Source: Nostoc sp. UHCC 0926 (GTDB taxonomy: Bacteria; Cyanobacteriota; Cyanobacteriia; Cyanobacteriales; Nostocaceae). From it: a DNA stretch of 64,000 nt. Below the pieces are notes generated by a model. The model saw only the letters and a list, made by a program, of their open reading frames with translations. It ran no database searches and had not been told where the DNA came from. Below are positions 53,452-61,998 of this stretch, one piece after another. Position numbers and translations under genes: made by a program. The DNA lies in the NCBI RefSeq assembly GCF_028623165.1, contig NZ_CP117772.1:62001-126000 (forward strand), read 5' to 3'. Position 1 is the stretch's first letter. Each line of letters begins with the position of its first letter.

Positions 53452-54451
53452 GATTTTTCATTAATGTTAGTTGTGCCAGACGCAGTGCCTCTGCTTTCGG
53501 AATACCATTTTTCAATCCCTTGTAGAATTCTTCCATTAACAAAGCAGTAGAATCTGCATCTACCAGCCACAAAGTAGCTATCGTAGTTCTCGCACCTGCT
53601 TGTGCAGCTACTCCAGCCATTCCTAATGCTGAACTTTTATTACCCTTTGCAGTCTGACACGCACTTAAAACTAATAACTCAATTGCATCTGCATCAGTTT
53701 GAACTTTACCTTTTAGTAATTTATCAAATTCTCTAATATTGATGACCTGATCATAAGCTAGAAGTACCGTCTTCAAAGGGTCAGAACTAAACTGTCCATG
53801 AGTGCTAATATGAACGATTGGGAAATTATTTTTATTTATTTCTTGCTCTAGACGGAGACTAGTAAACTTTTCGTCTAGTAGTGTAAGGGAAGATTGTGTT
53901 TGACTTTGGACATCTTTTACTTCTTCAAAGGCTTTGGGTAGTGATCTGATGCCTTTAGGAGCGTTGCGATCTAACAAGCTGGGGCTGGGCTTAGACAAAG
54001 CAGCGATGAGAGCTGTAAACCGCTTTTTTGATAAAGGTTTGGGAGATCGAATTTTAGAACCGAGAGTGGCTGCAATGCTGTAATGCTCGATGAGATAATT
54101 TTTTCCATCATATAATATGCCCATTGGTATACTTTGGAAAGATTTATCTAAGATAAATATCAATGTTCCTGATGCAGGTAGATATGATGCTATTGGTGCA
54201 ATTAATTTTTCATAAAGTGCTTGAGAAGGCAAAATAATTTGTTCGACATCAATAGTTGCGAGTTTCTGCTCCTGTAAACTCCAGAAAAGAGCATTAACAT
54301 TTTCTTTAACTAGATTTGCTTCAACAGAGTAATGATAAAGAGAGCGGTCTTGAGCCTGTAAAATAACTTCTATAGTGTCATCTAAATCAATTAATGTTAG
54401 AAACAGATTTGCCTGTGACGCGGCTAATAATGTTTTTAATATCAGCAGCAT
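53393..54451 (-). CDS. CHAT-domain caspase-like protease (N-terminally truncated)
   Basis: 352 codons, mostly CHAT domain. The catalytic His is in FPIVHISTHGQF (about residue 213) and the Cys in LLVLSACQTAKG (about 260); the C-terminal YYWSPFLLVG motif is typical. CHAT proteins cleave targets after activation, some in defence. Usual cyanobacterial CHAT proteins carry long N-terminal TPR regions; here the gene starts at the very edge of the domain, and its upstream sequence comes from a filamentous haemagglutinin gene in another frame. Expression as a free CHAT protein would need the internal ATG at 54451, which lacks a good ribosome site. Confidence 0.85.
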   Translation of the reverse strand: MLLILKTLLAASQANLFLTLIDLDDTIEVILQAQDRSLYHYSVEANLVKENVNALFWSLQEQKLATIDVEQIILPSQALYEKLIAPIASYLPASGTLIFILDKSFQSIPMGILYDGKNYLIEHYSIAATLGSKIRSPKPLSKKRFTALIAALSKPSPSLLDRNAPKGIRSLPKAFEEVKDVQSQTQSSLTLLDEKFTSLRLEQEINKNNFPIVHISTHGQFSSDPLKTVLLAYDQVINIREFDKLLKGKVQTDADAIELLVLSACQTAKGNKSSALGMAGVAAQAGARTTIATLWLVDADSTALLMEEFYKGLKNGIPKAEALRLAQLTLMKNPKYAHHYYWSPFLLVGSWL

Positions 54452-54707
54452 TATTAAAAAAAGCAGTATTTCCAGTAGAAACAGAAAAGTCTTGAAAGCT
54501 GTGGAATAAATTAGTTCCTAATCTAGTCCCTTCATTGATAATATTAATATTGCCTTGATTGGTGACGCGAGAATTGTGAGTGAGAGTAGTATCTGGAACG
54601 ATTTGTGCAGCAGTTGGAGTGGGAAATGATATGTAATATAATATACTTACTTTGAAAAGCCAGGAGCTAGTTTTCCACAGTTCTATTTGAAATTTCGTTT
54701 TATGCAC
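54387..54707 (-). pseudogene. Filamentous haemagglutinin N-terminal stub (secretion domain)
   Basis: 106 codons: signal peptide (LWKTSSWLFKVSILYYISFPTPTAA), then the start of a TPS/FHA secretion domain (NQGNINIINEGTRLGTNLFHSF, FFNNAADIKNIISRVTGKSVSNI). The normal FHA domain would continue for about 200 residues and a long beta-helix. Instead the frame ends at once, and the same bases read in another frame as the CHAT gene (ANLFLTLIDLDD). The two genes appear to have been joined by a deletion within a shared sequence (about GCAAATCTGTTTCTAACATT). Confidence 0.8.
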
Positions 54708-54838
54708 CTGTAGCTAAATCCTTTTTTTACACACGAAAATATTATAAAGTTTAAAAAGAACCAGCTACAAATGATTTAAATCATTTTGCTCATGGCGTTA
54801 ATATATGCGATTAATCAGTCATCTCTCTATCTATTGCA

Positions 54839-55090
54839 ATCAACGAACTCCCCCTGTATGTAAGCAATACCCCACTGACGAAACTTAGTAATCAACTTTT
54901 CGATAAGAATCTACACGCACTGAGTTATCATCCCAACACTCCTGAAAAAATTAAAATCTTGGATTAGTACCCAAAATCTTGCCATCCTCAGCTTTTTCAC
55001 TCTGGTCTATCCTTTGACCAAGCGCTATTGCCTCACTTAACCATTTATCTGTTATCACTCGCAGTTCATTGGCTGCTTGCCATTAAAATC
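54839..55090 (-). pseudogene. Possible gene remnants in the 434-bp gap
   Basis: No intact gene lies between 54708 and 55141. On the minus strand one frame reads WQAANELRVITDKWLSEAIA and on to GQRIDQSEKAEDGKILGTNPRF before a stop at about 54965; another reads QECWDDNSVRVDSYRK, and a third KLITKFRQWGIAYIQGEF. These are protein-like pieces without starts, perhaps one decayed gene with frameshifts. No family recognised. Confidence 0.25.
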
Positions 55091-55141
55091 TTTTGATGGC
55101 GGTTGCATATACTAAACGTAGAATCACTTTTTGTTTATTCA

Positions 55142-56488
55142 ATGAATAGAGAAATACAATCTGAGTTCAACTTTTTTCAACATTGGTATCCTGTCTCTCC
55201 GATTCAAGATATTGATCCAAAGCGTCCTACCTCAGTAGTTATTTTAGGACTGCGCTTAGTTATCTGGAAGCCTAAATCATCTAAGACTTACCAAGTGTTT
55301 CTAGATCAATGTCCACACCGTCTTGCTCCTTTGAGTGAAGGGCGTGTTGATACACAGACAGGCAATTTGATGTGTAGTTATCATGGCTGGCAGTTTGATA
55401 CCCAAGGAATCTGTACCTATATTCCTCAAATAGAGAATTCAGAAATTGTTACTAAGAATCAAAAAAATCTGTGTGCAGTTACATTGCCAGTTCGTCAGGA
55501 AAATGATTTACTTTGGGTTTGGCCTGATGCCAAGTCAGCAGAACAAGCATCTGTTACACCTTTACCTCTGTCACCTCAAATAGATGCTAGCAAAGGTTTC
55601 GTTTGGGATTCTTTTGTGCGCGATTTAGAATATGATTGGCAAACTCTTGTTGAAAACGTGGCAGATCCTGCTCATGTTCCTTTTGCTCATCATGGGTTGC
55701 AGGGTAATCGACAACAAGCAGTACCCATGCCAATGAATATTGAGAAATCAACAGTAGATTTAATTGAAGTACTTCTTGAAAGAGACTTGAGAAGAACAAC
55801 AATAACTTTTCAACCGCCTTGCCGCTTGGAGTATGCAATTAGCATTGGCGACTCTGGAAAGCAGTTAGGAATCGTTACTTATTGTATTCCAGTATCTCCA
55901 GGTAAGTCAAGAATTGTAGCTCAGTTTCCGATTAATTTTGTTAAAACACTTCATCATCTGATACCTCGTTGGTGGGTTCACATCATGATCCGTAATCCGA
56001 TTCTTGATGGAGATATGATTCTTTTACATCAGCAAGAGCATTTTCTTCAACAGAGACAATCTGTTGAAAGTTGGAAAACTGCTTACAAGCTACCTACAAG
56101 TGCAGATCGTTTAGTGATTGAGTTTAGAAATTGGTTTGATAAATATTGTTACGGGCATTTACCGTGGAGTCAAGTCGGAATTAGTACTCAAGAAAACTCG
56201 AAAATTAATGACAATCGCTCTGTGGTGCTGGATCGCTACAAACAACATACTCAGCACTGTAGTAGCTGCCGAGGGGCGCTGAGGGTAATCCAACGTTTGC
56301 AAGTGGTACTGTTGGCATACTCTGCTATTACTATTTCAGGAGTTGCTATCCTTCCAGATCCGCTTAGAGTCAAGCTTGGTTTAGCGCTAATTATTACAGC
56401 ACTATTAAGTTTGGCAGCTTGCACTTGGCTCAAACTTTGGCTTGTCCCTAAATTTTACTTTGTAGACTATGTTCATGCCAAAAAATAA
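55142..56488 (+). CDS. Rieske non-haem iron oxygenase, pheophorbide a oxygenase-like
   Basis: About 448 residues from the ATG at 55142 (frame open from 55103). The Rieske 2Fe-2S centre is DQCPHRLAPL (Cys-x-His, about residue 57) and CSYHGWQFD (Cys-x-x-His, about 79). The mononuclear iron site is ENVADPAHVPFAHHG (about 171-185). A C-terminal CSSC pair and two membrane helices (QVVLLAYSAITISGVAIL; LALIITALLSLAACTWL) are typical of the PaO/Tic55/CAO group. These enzymes oxidise chlorophyll-related or other hydrophobic substrates at membranes, using ferredoxin. It stands alone; the substrate cannot be told. Confidence 0.9.
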   Translation: MNREIQSEFNFFQHWYPVSPIQDIDPKRPTSVVILGLRLVIWKPKSSKTYQVFLDQCPHRLAPLSEGRVDTQTGNLMCSYHGWQFDTQGICTYIPQIENSEIVTKNQKNLCAVTLPVRQENDLLWVWPDAKSAEQASVTPLPLSPQIDASKGFVWDSFVRDLEYDWQTLVENVADPAHVPFAHHGLQGNRQQAVPMPMNIEKSTVDLIEVLLERDLRRTTITFQPPCRLEYAISIGDSGKQLGIVTYCIPVSPGKSRIVAQFPINFVKTLHHLIPRWWVHIMIRNPILDGDMILLHQQEHFLQQRQSVESWKTAYKLPTSADRLVIEFRNWFDKYCYGHLPWSQVGISTQENSKINDNRSVVLDRYKQHTQHCSSCRGALRVIQRLQVVLLAYSAITISGVAILPDPLRVKLGLALIITALLSLAACTWLKLWLVPKFYFVDYVHAKK

Positions 56489-56645
56489 CAGAACTAGACA
56501 ATAAATTACAAAATTAATCATTTTGTAAGTATCTCAAGATGTAGCGCCAATTCCGCTTTTTGCCATCGCGTGTAATTTGACACTCAATTTATCCTATAAC
56601 CAAATGTTTAAAAATATGACAACTACACTGCACGACACATACTCT

Positions 56646-56899
56646 TTATTCACTTTGGATGTAGCGAAAGTGAATATCCCCCTTGTAGCTAGAAGCTTTA
56701 GCTAACTCCTTGAGGTTCTGTACCCCACTATACTGATGTCCATTGATAACCCAAATTGGTACACCAGGGACTTTCGCAGCTACCAATCTGGATGAGCGTT
56801 TAAACCTCTCTTGTCGCACTCCACCTTGATGGTGTCACTGATAATCTGGTAGGCTTCTTTACCAAAGAGTAATTTTTGCTCATGACAGTGAGGACACCA
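56646..56899 (-). pseudogene. VKOR-linked thioredoxin domain remnant
   Basis: Reading the minus strand from 56899 gives WCPHCHEQKLLFGKEAYQII and then TIKVECDKRGLNAHPDW, followed by a stop. One base over it continues LVAAKVPGVPIWVINGHQYSG, then VQNLKELAKASSYKGDIHFR. This is the thioredoxin-like C-terminal domain of cyanobacterial VKOR fusion proteins (disulfide formation), with the CPHC active site. The upstream part (VKOR membrane domain) is missing and replaced by heptamer repeats, and one frameshift interrupts it near 56797. Confidence 0.75.
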
Positions 56900-57102
56900 C
56901 CAATTCGCAATTCGCAATTCGCAGTTCGCAATTGTAGACGAAATTGGAAATTCATTCATTCAGCGTACAGAGCAATTAATATCTATTATGAAAAACAAAC
57001 TTGCACACGTACTATTAATATTCAGAGCAAGCGAATTTATGGGTGGGGAGGAAAATTGGGAATTGGGAATTGGGAATTGCGAATTGCGAATTGCGAATTG
57101 GT
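56900..57102. repeat. Inverted arrays of heptamer repeats (STRR type)
   Basis: At 56899-56932 the heptamer AATTCGC is repeated about five times. At about 57056-57100 GGGAATT (three times) and GCGAATT (four times) run in the opposite sense. The two arrays are inverted copies flanked by CACCAATT and AATTGGTG. They could form a long hairpin around about 120 bp of spacer. Such short tandem heptamers are a hallmark of heterocystous cyanobacteria. They lie exactly where the VKOR-type gene and the following secreted ORF lose their natural ends. Confidence 0.7.
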
Positions 57103-57296
57103 GTGATTGACCAACCGACTCCAGTCTGAGGCCGTTCTTTGGGCAGGAAGAAGATGATTGATGGGGACTTTTGATTGTCCTTGGTAAGCGCTAGTGCTGT
57201 TGGTCTTGGCGAATGAAGTGCAGAGACGGAAGCCGTACTAACATAAAGAATGGAGAGCGGTAACAGTGCAAGTAAAACAGGGTGTTTGATAGGCAT
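57015..57296 (-). pseudogene. Short secreted-protein stub running into repeats
   Basis: 93 codons: a signal peptide-like start (MPIKHPVLLALLPLSILYVS, then TASVSALHSP) and about 35 further residues (KDNQKSPSIIFFLPKERPQTG). The last 30 codons are encoded by the heptamer repeats (RNSQFAIPNSQFPI). The natural C-terminus has been lost. Function unknown. Confidence 0.4.
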
Positions 57297-57400
57297 ATTA
57301 CATATATGATGAACTGTGATTGAGTAGTTGTCGAAGCTAACAATTGTATGGTTAAGATTGTAGTATTTTGTATAACTGATAACATGAAGCCAAGATATTA

Positions 57401-58126
57401 TTATTCTTCATCTTCATCATCCTCATAATCGAAATCATCATCACCATGTTCTTCATACCACTTTCTTTCTGACTCCAAAGCGATTTCTCTCGAGATCCTT
57501 TTTCTTTCTAAAGCTTCCCTTTCTAACTTTTCTATTTCTTGCTTTTCTATTTCTTGCCTTTCTCTTTCTATTCGTTCTCTCTCTCTTGTTTCTCTTTCTA
57601 GCCTGTCTCTCTCGATTTGAATTAATCGCCGCTCCACTCGCTCACAGTAGAAATCCAAAGCCTTACCAGTGACACCTCCGGTAATCGCACCAGCAGCTAA
57701 AAAGACGAGGGCAGTTTTCCAGCCGTTAATTGGATTGCCACTCCACTCCAGAGTACCCTCATTGATCCACACCAATAGAAAATAGATAATAATTCCAACA
57801 ACCGTATTAATTACAGCAAAAACTCTCGGTGTCATTTCGGATTGACGAAGTATCAACCACTGTGAAAAGGTGAGCATCACACCAAAGATGACGGCAGCGA
57901 TAGCACAAAGAATAACATTATCTGGGAAAGTGAAAGGATCTACTCCAAATTTAATGATTAGTGTGATCGTAATCGGGGCAGAGAGCAAAAAGCTTAGGAG
58001 TAAGCTAGCACTAATCGCAAGAAACCAGTAACGACCGAGATAACCCAGGCGAAATTCTAACAACGACTCTTGTACTCCAAACAAAGTCATCCAAAAGGCA
58101 ATATTTGCTGTCAAATAATCAAGCAT
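57401..58126 (-). CDS. Membrane protein with charged coiled-coil tail
   Basis: About 241 residues from MLDYLTANIAFWMTLFG (six codons after an upstream GTG/ATG option at 58144). Four membrane helices lie at about 35-55, 75-95, 105-125 and 140-160 (FLAISASLLLSFLL, VILCAIAAVIFGVML, VINTVVGIIIYFLLVW, LVFLAAGAITGGVTG). A long Glu/Arg coiled coil follows (RLERETRERERIERERQEIE), and a very acidic end (DDDFDYEDDEDEE). The family is not recognised. The intact frame suggests a functional gene; it lies directly downstream of the degenerate intron's 3' end. Confidence 0.65.
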   Translation of the reverse strand: MLDYLTANIAFWMTLFGVQESLLEFRLGYLGRYWFLAISASLLLSFLLSAPITITLIIKFGVDPFTFPDNVILCAIAAVIFGVMLTFSQWLILRQSEMTPRVFAVINTVVGIIIYFLLVWINEGTLEWSGNPINGWKTALVFLAAGAITGGVTGKALDFYCERVERRLIQIERDRLERETRERERIERERQEIEKQEIEKLEREALERKRISREIALESERKWYEEHGDDDFDYEDDEDEE

Positions 58127-58243
58127 TAGTCGTTGTTTTACCAATGTGTTGAAGAGGGGAATTTCTAGAATAAGCCCAAATCAACTGTCCCTCTCAGTTA
58201 ATTAGAGTCGATGCTCCTGTTACCAGGAGACACCTCTCCTTCA

Positions 58244-58278
58244 GAACGCGGACGTGCAGCTTTGACTGCATCCGGCTC
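58244..58278 (-). ncRNA. Group II intron domain V of the degenerate intron
   Basis: The RNA begins GAGCCGGAUGCAGUC and closes with GCACGUCCGCGUUC, a hairpin with the AGC triad. It is similar to but distinct from the domain V at 25895-25928, so the two introns are separate lineages and not recent copies. Confidence 0.7.
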
Positions 58279-58304
58279 CTAGTCTGACACCTAATAAGTC
58301 GGGT

Positions 58305-59355
58305 CTATCCCGCTGTTCGGACTCTCACCCGACCATGAATGGTCTGATGCTGGTGACATTCTCGGTGCAGGACTTCCAAATTTAACGGTTTCCAATTATC
58401 ATGGTTGCCGTCAATGTGGTGTAATTCCGCAATATCACCTGAAATGAACGATAGATTACAGTCTGTACATTTGTGATTCTGTTTCTTGAGAAGTCGTGCC
58501 GTTATACCATCGTAGTTAGCATTCTCGCGTTTAGACCAATAAACAAAGTCGCCATCATAGGGTGATTTATCTCCTTTGACAATGACAAACTTGCAAGCTG
58601 ACCAACTGACCGAAGGAATTGCTCTTTTTATAACCTTATTGGTTTCATAACGGTTGTATCTTCCTTGTTTCCGAATGAATTTCCATAACCAGTAGCGCAG
58701 TGCCCATAGGTCATGTTGACTCATATCGCAGAATCTGTGGTAATTTCTCCACCCTCTTATCATCGAACCACATTTGTTGATGCGATGCTCTAGAGTGAAA
58801 CGACTATCTTTCATCACTTCTTTAACTTTTGTCTTAATGCTATCTGTAGCTTTTTGACTTGGTGTTGAGATGAATTTACCATTGGGTTTAACTGCGAAGT
58901 TCCACCCAAGGAAGTCGAAACCATCTGTACTATGTGCAACTTTGGTTTTGGCTTCTTTGACTTTTAATCCTCTTGTTTCCAAGAAGTTATCAATGTATTC
59001 TCGGAGGAGTTTGGAGTCATCTCCTGGTTTCAGAATAAACACAACGTCATCGTTTCCATTGCTTCCAGTTCTTAACTAACACTTCAAGTAGTGCCAATCT
59101 TTGAGAGGGTTCGAGGGCTTTCTTTCCGTCCACCCCTGCGGTCTTCCGCCCAGTATTCAGTTGCGTTACTTGTCGAATGGCAAGCAATTTTGCTGCTTTA
59201 GAGCTTAATAAGAGCTTTTGAAGTTTACGCACCAGGGGCACGTTACCGTTCTTTTGAGCCTTAAATATTCTTACTTGTAGGCGAAACACGATTTTCCGCA
59301 GCTTGCGCCAAGGAATCGATTTCCATTTATCAACTGGATTTAACTCCGTTGTCAT
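58305..59355 (-). pseudogene. Group II intron maturase, internally deleted
   Basis: The N-terminal piece (59047-59355: MTTELNPVDKWKSIPWRKLR to TAGVDGKKALEPSQRLAL) and the C-terminal piece (58305-59042: FILKPGDDSKLLREYIDNFL, GFDFLGWNFAV, GWRNYHRFCDM, HNH part CTDCNLSFI..HHIDGNHDNW) belong to one protein. RT domains 1-5 between them, including the catalytic YADD, are gone, leaving about 340 of the normal about 560 codons. The protein cannot be active as a reverse transcriptase. Confidence 0.88.
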
Positions 59356-59954
59356 AACATTCTCTACGCATTTTGAACATCTTCTATGTAAACCGTACCC
59401 AGTTGTCTAACAGTCCTTACTTGTTAAATTTTCGAGTACATCTTATCAACTCTACTCGCTAACTCTTATTTAAGGAGTCCACAGTTTCGGAGATTAAATC
59501 TCTATGACTGGAGGTTGAAAGAGCAGTTTTATTCGTTCCTTAGTTTAGTTGTTTTGTAGTTTTAGGTTCTCTCATTTCGCCTACAATTCCCCAGAATTGC
59601 ATTTATTCAGATCAAAATAATGCGGGTATTTTCACACTTTTACGTGTTATCTTGTGTCGTTGTCCGACCTTGAATTCGGTCGTTCACGTTCAGACGCTTT
59701 TTCTGAGAGTTTAACTAGTGTTTAACCATGACTACTTACCTATACGAGTTGCCCCCATCTCAGGTTTGTTATTCTCGTTCTGTCCCCAGCTTCATTTTTA
59801 GAGTTTATTCTCCATCCATGTGGGCAGTTTTGACATCACGCCATTCCTAGCGGGTGAGACTTGTCAAATTTGGGTTTGACGCACTCACACTAAACTAAAG
59901 TTATCTCTACTATATTGTTGAGGCGAATCGGGTTCGTAAGTCCATCAGTGCAGA

Positions 59955-61373
59955 AACTTATATCTTGCACCTACCGAATCAACTCAGAAAAAGCAGATAA
60001 AAAGTACAAAAATGAGACATTAGAAGCAGTGTCAGGGTTAATCGCTACTTAGATGTTTAAAGAACTATAAAACTAGTAATGTTACTTAATTAGTTGAGAA
60101 AGACGATGGCAGGCTTTGTCAAGGTATGATGTTCCAACTAATGAGTCGTTGATCAGGCGATCGTTAATTATGAGAATGGCGCTTATTTGTGGAATTGTCC
60201 AAAATGTGAGAAAAAGGGCGTGAAACATATTACAGATTAGCAAGAACTATGGTTTCAATTCTTGCCCACGCCCAAAATTTAGTTTACACCTTGCTGTCAT
60301 TGATGCCTTCTACTTACCAACAAGAAAATCTTGAAGCAATGTTGGGATTGTTCTTGCAGTCAGAGGGGTATCCTCTACCTGAGCACAGTAAAAGTAAGTC
60401 AGCCAGCGCCTTAAGTCGATTTCTCAACATCTACAATTGGTCAACTATAAGTGTAATTCGTACCACCCGTAACCGTGTTATTAAGGAGATTTTGTCGCAG
60501 CGGACTTTAGGACGTAAACCATTTCTACAAGTGATTATTGACCTAACAACTCTGGAAAAGTTTGGCAAGTTTAAGGGATTTGAAAATTTAATCCGCGTAT
60601 ACAACGGAAAACGAGGTTTACACTTGGTTGTGGTGTATTTGGTTGTAGGTCGGTGGCGAGTTCCCTGGAGTTTTCGCGTCTGGAAGGGAAAAGGGACTCC
60701 GTCCCCGGCACAATTGGGACTAAAAATGGTCAAATGCTTGCCCAAAAAACTAACAAAGCACTTCCAGGTGATGGTTCTTGTAGATACAGCCTTTGGTAGT
60801 GTGGAATTTATACACGGTGTCCGAAAGCGGAAATACCATATAATTGCTGGGATCGCTTGTACCCGTAAGTTAATAGATGGGCGCTGTGTTGCTCAACTAC
60901 ATAAACGTGGACAACAACTTCGCTTGAGGGGTTTGAAATTTCCTGTCTATGTATCCTGGTACTATTTTAAACGTGATGATGGTAAATATGTCAAACGATT
61001 TGTCATTTCAACCAAAGCTCTCAAAGCTAGTACTATTTCTTGGTGGGGTAAACGACGGTGGCGAATAGAGGGTTGGTTTAAAACTGCGAAACACCGTTTC
61101 GGGTTACATCGGTTTGGGCAGGGGACACTTTTAGGCGTTTATCGTTGCTTGGTATTGTCCCTGATTTCTTATATTTTGGCACACTGGGCTTATTTATCCA
61201 CAGCGATCGCTTCTACAAACCTACCTGATTGGGGACAAGCAGCAGAAATCGCATTCCAAACTATATTTCCACAATTGGTAGTGTTACTTCTTTTACAAGA
61301 CATTGAACGCCTGAGAGAACTGGCACTTAGTCAAGGAATTGACATTCAAATTTCCAGGTGCAAGATATGAGTT
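59955..61373 (+). mobile_element. IS copy 2, complete
   Basis: Bounded by AACTTATATCTTGCACCT (59955-59972) and its complement AGGTGCAAGATATGAGTT (61356-61373), with one mismatch in 18. Length about 1419 bp with one transposase gene. Bases 60326-61374 are repeated at 1-1049 in the same orientation. The left flank is a group II intron and the right flank a different gene, and no clear target duplication is seen, which suggests rearrangement after insertion. Confidence 0.82.
60249..61370 (+). CDS. DDE transposase of IS copy 2
   Basis: 373 residues, beginning MVSILAHAQNLVYTLLSLMP. Candidate catalytic residues are in IDLTTLEKF, VLVDTAFGS and RRWRIEGWFKTAKHRFG. The Tyr-rich, basic C-terminal half and HRFGQ motif resemble IS4-like transposases. 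It has no frameshift and matches the partial copy at the left edge exactly, so both copies are recent. The 276 bp between the left repeat and the ATG is long for an IS and has no other frame. Confidence 0.88.
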   Translation: MVSILAHAQNLVYTLLSLMPSTYQQENLEAMLGLFLQSEGYPLPEHSKSKSASALSRFLNIYNWSTISVIRTTRNRVIKEILSQRTLGRKPFLQVIIDLTTLEKFGKFKGFENLIRVYNGKRGLHLVVVYLVVGRWRVPWSFRVWKGKGTPSPAQLGLKMVKCLPKKLTKHFQVMVLVDTAFGSVEFIHGVRKRKYHIIAGIACTRKLIDGRCVAQLHKRGQQLRLRGLKFPVYVSWYYFKRDDGKYVKRFVISTKALKASTISWWGKRRWRIEGWFKTAKHRFGLHRFGQGTLLGVYRCLVLSLISYILAHWAYLSTAIASTNLPDWGQAAEIAFQTIFPQLVVLLLLQDIERLRELALSQGIDIQISRCKI

Positions 61374-61923
61374 AAGAAAAAAGTACAGCCGCATCTGAAG
61401 GAGCAACACCCACAACAGGATATTTCAGAAGAAAACCGTCTATCCACTGCTCAACAAATCCTGCAAGAGCAATCTTCCCCTACTCCCTCTTTTCCTAACC
61501 TTCTCCCTTCTAACCTCAAACATCTGCCTTCTACAATCACCGACTATATACTTGTTACCAATAATTTCCGTATCAAAGGACGGGAGTTGAGTGCGAGTTT
61601 AGATACCAATATTCTGACTGTTTACCGTCATGGGGATAATACTCCTATGATACAAACCTGCTATAGTCAGGGAAACTGGTACGAAGAAATACCAACTCGA
61701 CTAACAACAAACGAAATCGAGCAGATTGAAAGCTTGCGTATCTTTACCCAACAAGCGTTAATGAATAAATCGCGATCTGCGCTTCTCTGCGAGACGCTAC
61801 GCGAACGCAGCAGCGCTTCGCTATCGCAAAGAGGTATTCAGCAATAGTAAATCTGTTGGTAGAGAAAACTTAATCCACAGTGCCATTCGACTGTGGGTAG
61901 AAAGCCGTTGGGAATTACTATAG
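61374..61923 (+). pseudogene. 5'-truncated gene with a palindromic repeat inserted
   Basis: The frame enters from the IS edge (KKKVQPHLKEQHPQQDISEEN) and continues YILVTNNFRIKGRELSASLD, TVYRHGDNTPMIQTCYSQGN, WYEEIPTRLTTNEIEQIESL and RIFTQQALMNK. At about 61767-61828 a GC-rich palindromic repeat interrupts it. After the repeat another frame goes on KEVFSNSKSVGRENLIHSAI and RLWVESRWELL to a stop at 61921. The start was lost at the IS. The protein family is not recognised. Confidence 0.6.
61767..61828. repeat. Dispersed GC-rich palindromic repeat
   Basis: Contains GCGCTTCTCTGCGAGACGC, then TACGCGAACGCAGCAGCGC, nested inverted units of a kind found scattered through Nostoc-like genomes. It stands inside a once-coding sequence. 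Similar repeats are at about 3520-3610, 19125-19200, 45995-46145 and 63801-63826. Confidence 0.55.
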
Positions 61924-61998
61924 TGTTTACGAAGTGTTCAAATTTGAATACTTCGTAGAAACGATATGCTGCTCAGGTGCAAAAAAAAATCCTAATAT

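Larger units (their letters stand above)
58210..59954 (-). mobile_element. Degenerate group II intron, 5' end lost at the IS
   Basis: The 3' end ...GGTAACAGGAGCATC precedes GACTCTAATT. A domain V hairpin (58244-58278) and a decayed maturase gene follow upstream. The 5' part (about 59356-59954) keeps group II domain I-III-like sequence, with CTGATGGACTTACG aligning with the conserved GGTGTAAGTCCG of the intact intron. The first about 25 bases, including GTGCG, are missing where the IS begins at 59955. The 3' junction shows CATCGACTC, the same nine bases as in the virD4 intron. Confidence 0.75.

Noticed and set aside
56899-57100. Heptamer arrays considered as a CRISPR or iteron array
   Set aside because: Units are 7 bp without unique spacers, typical of STRR sequences, and there is no replication gene next to them.
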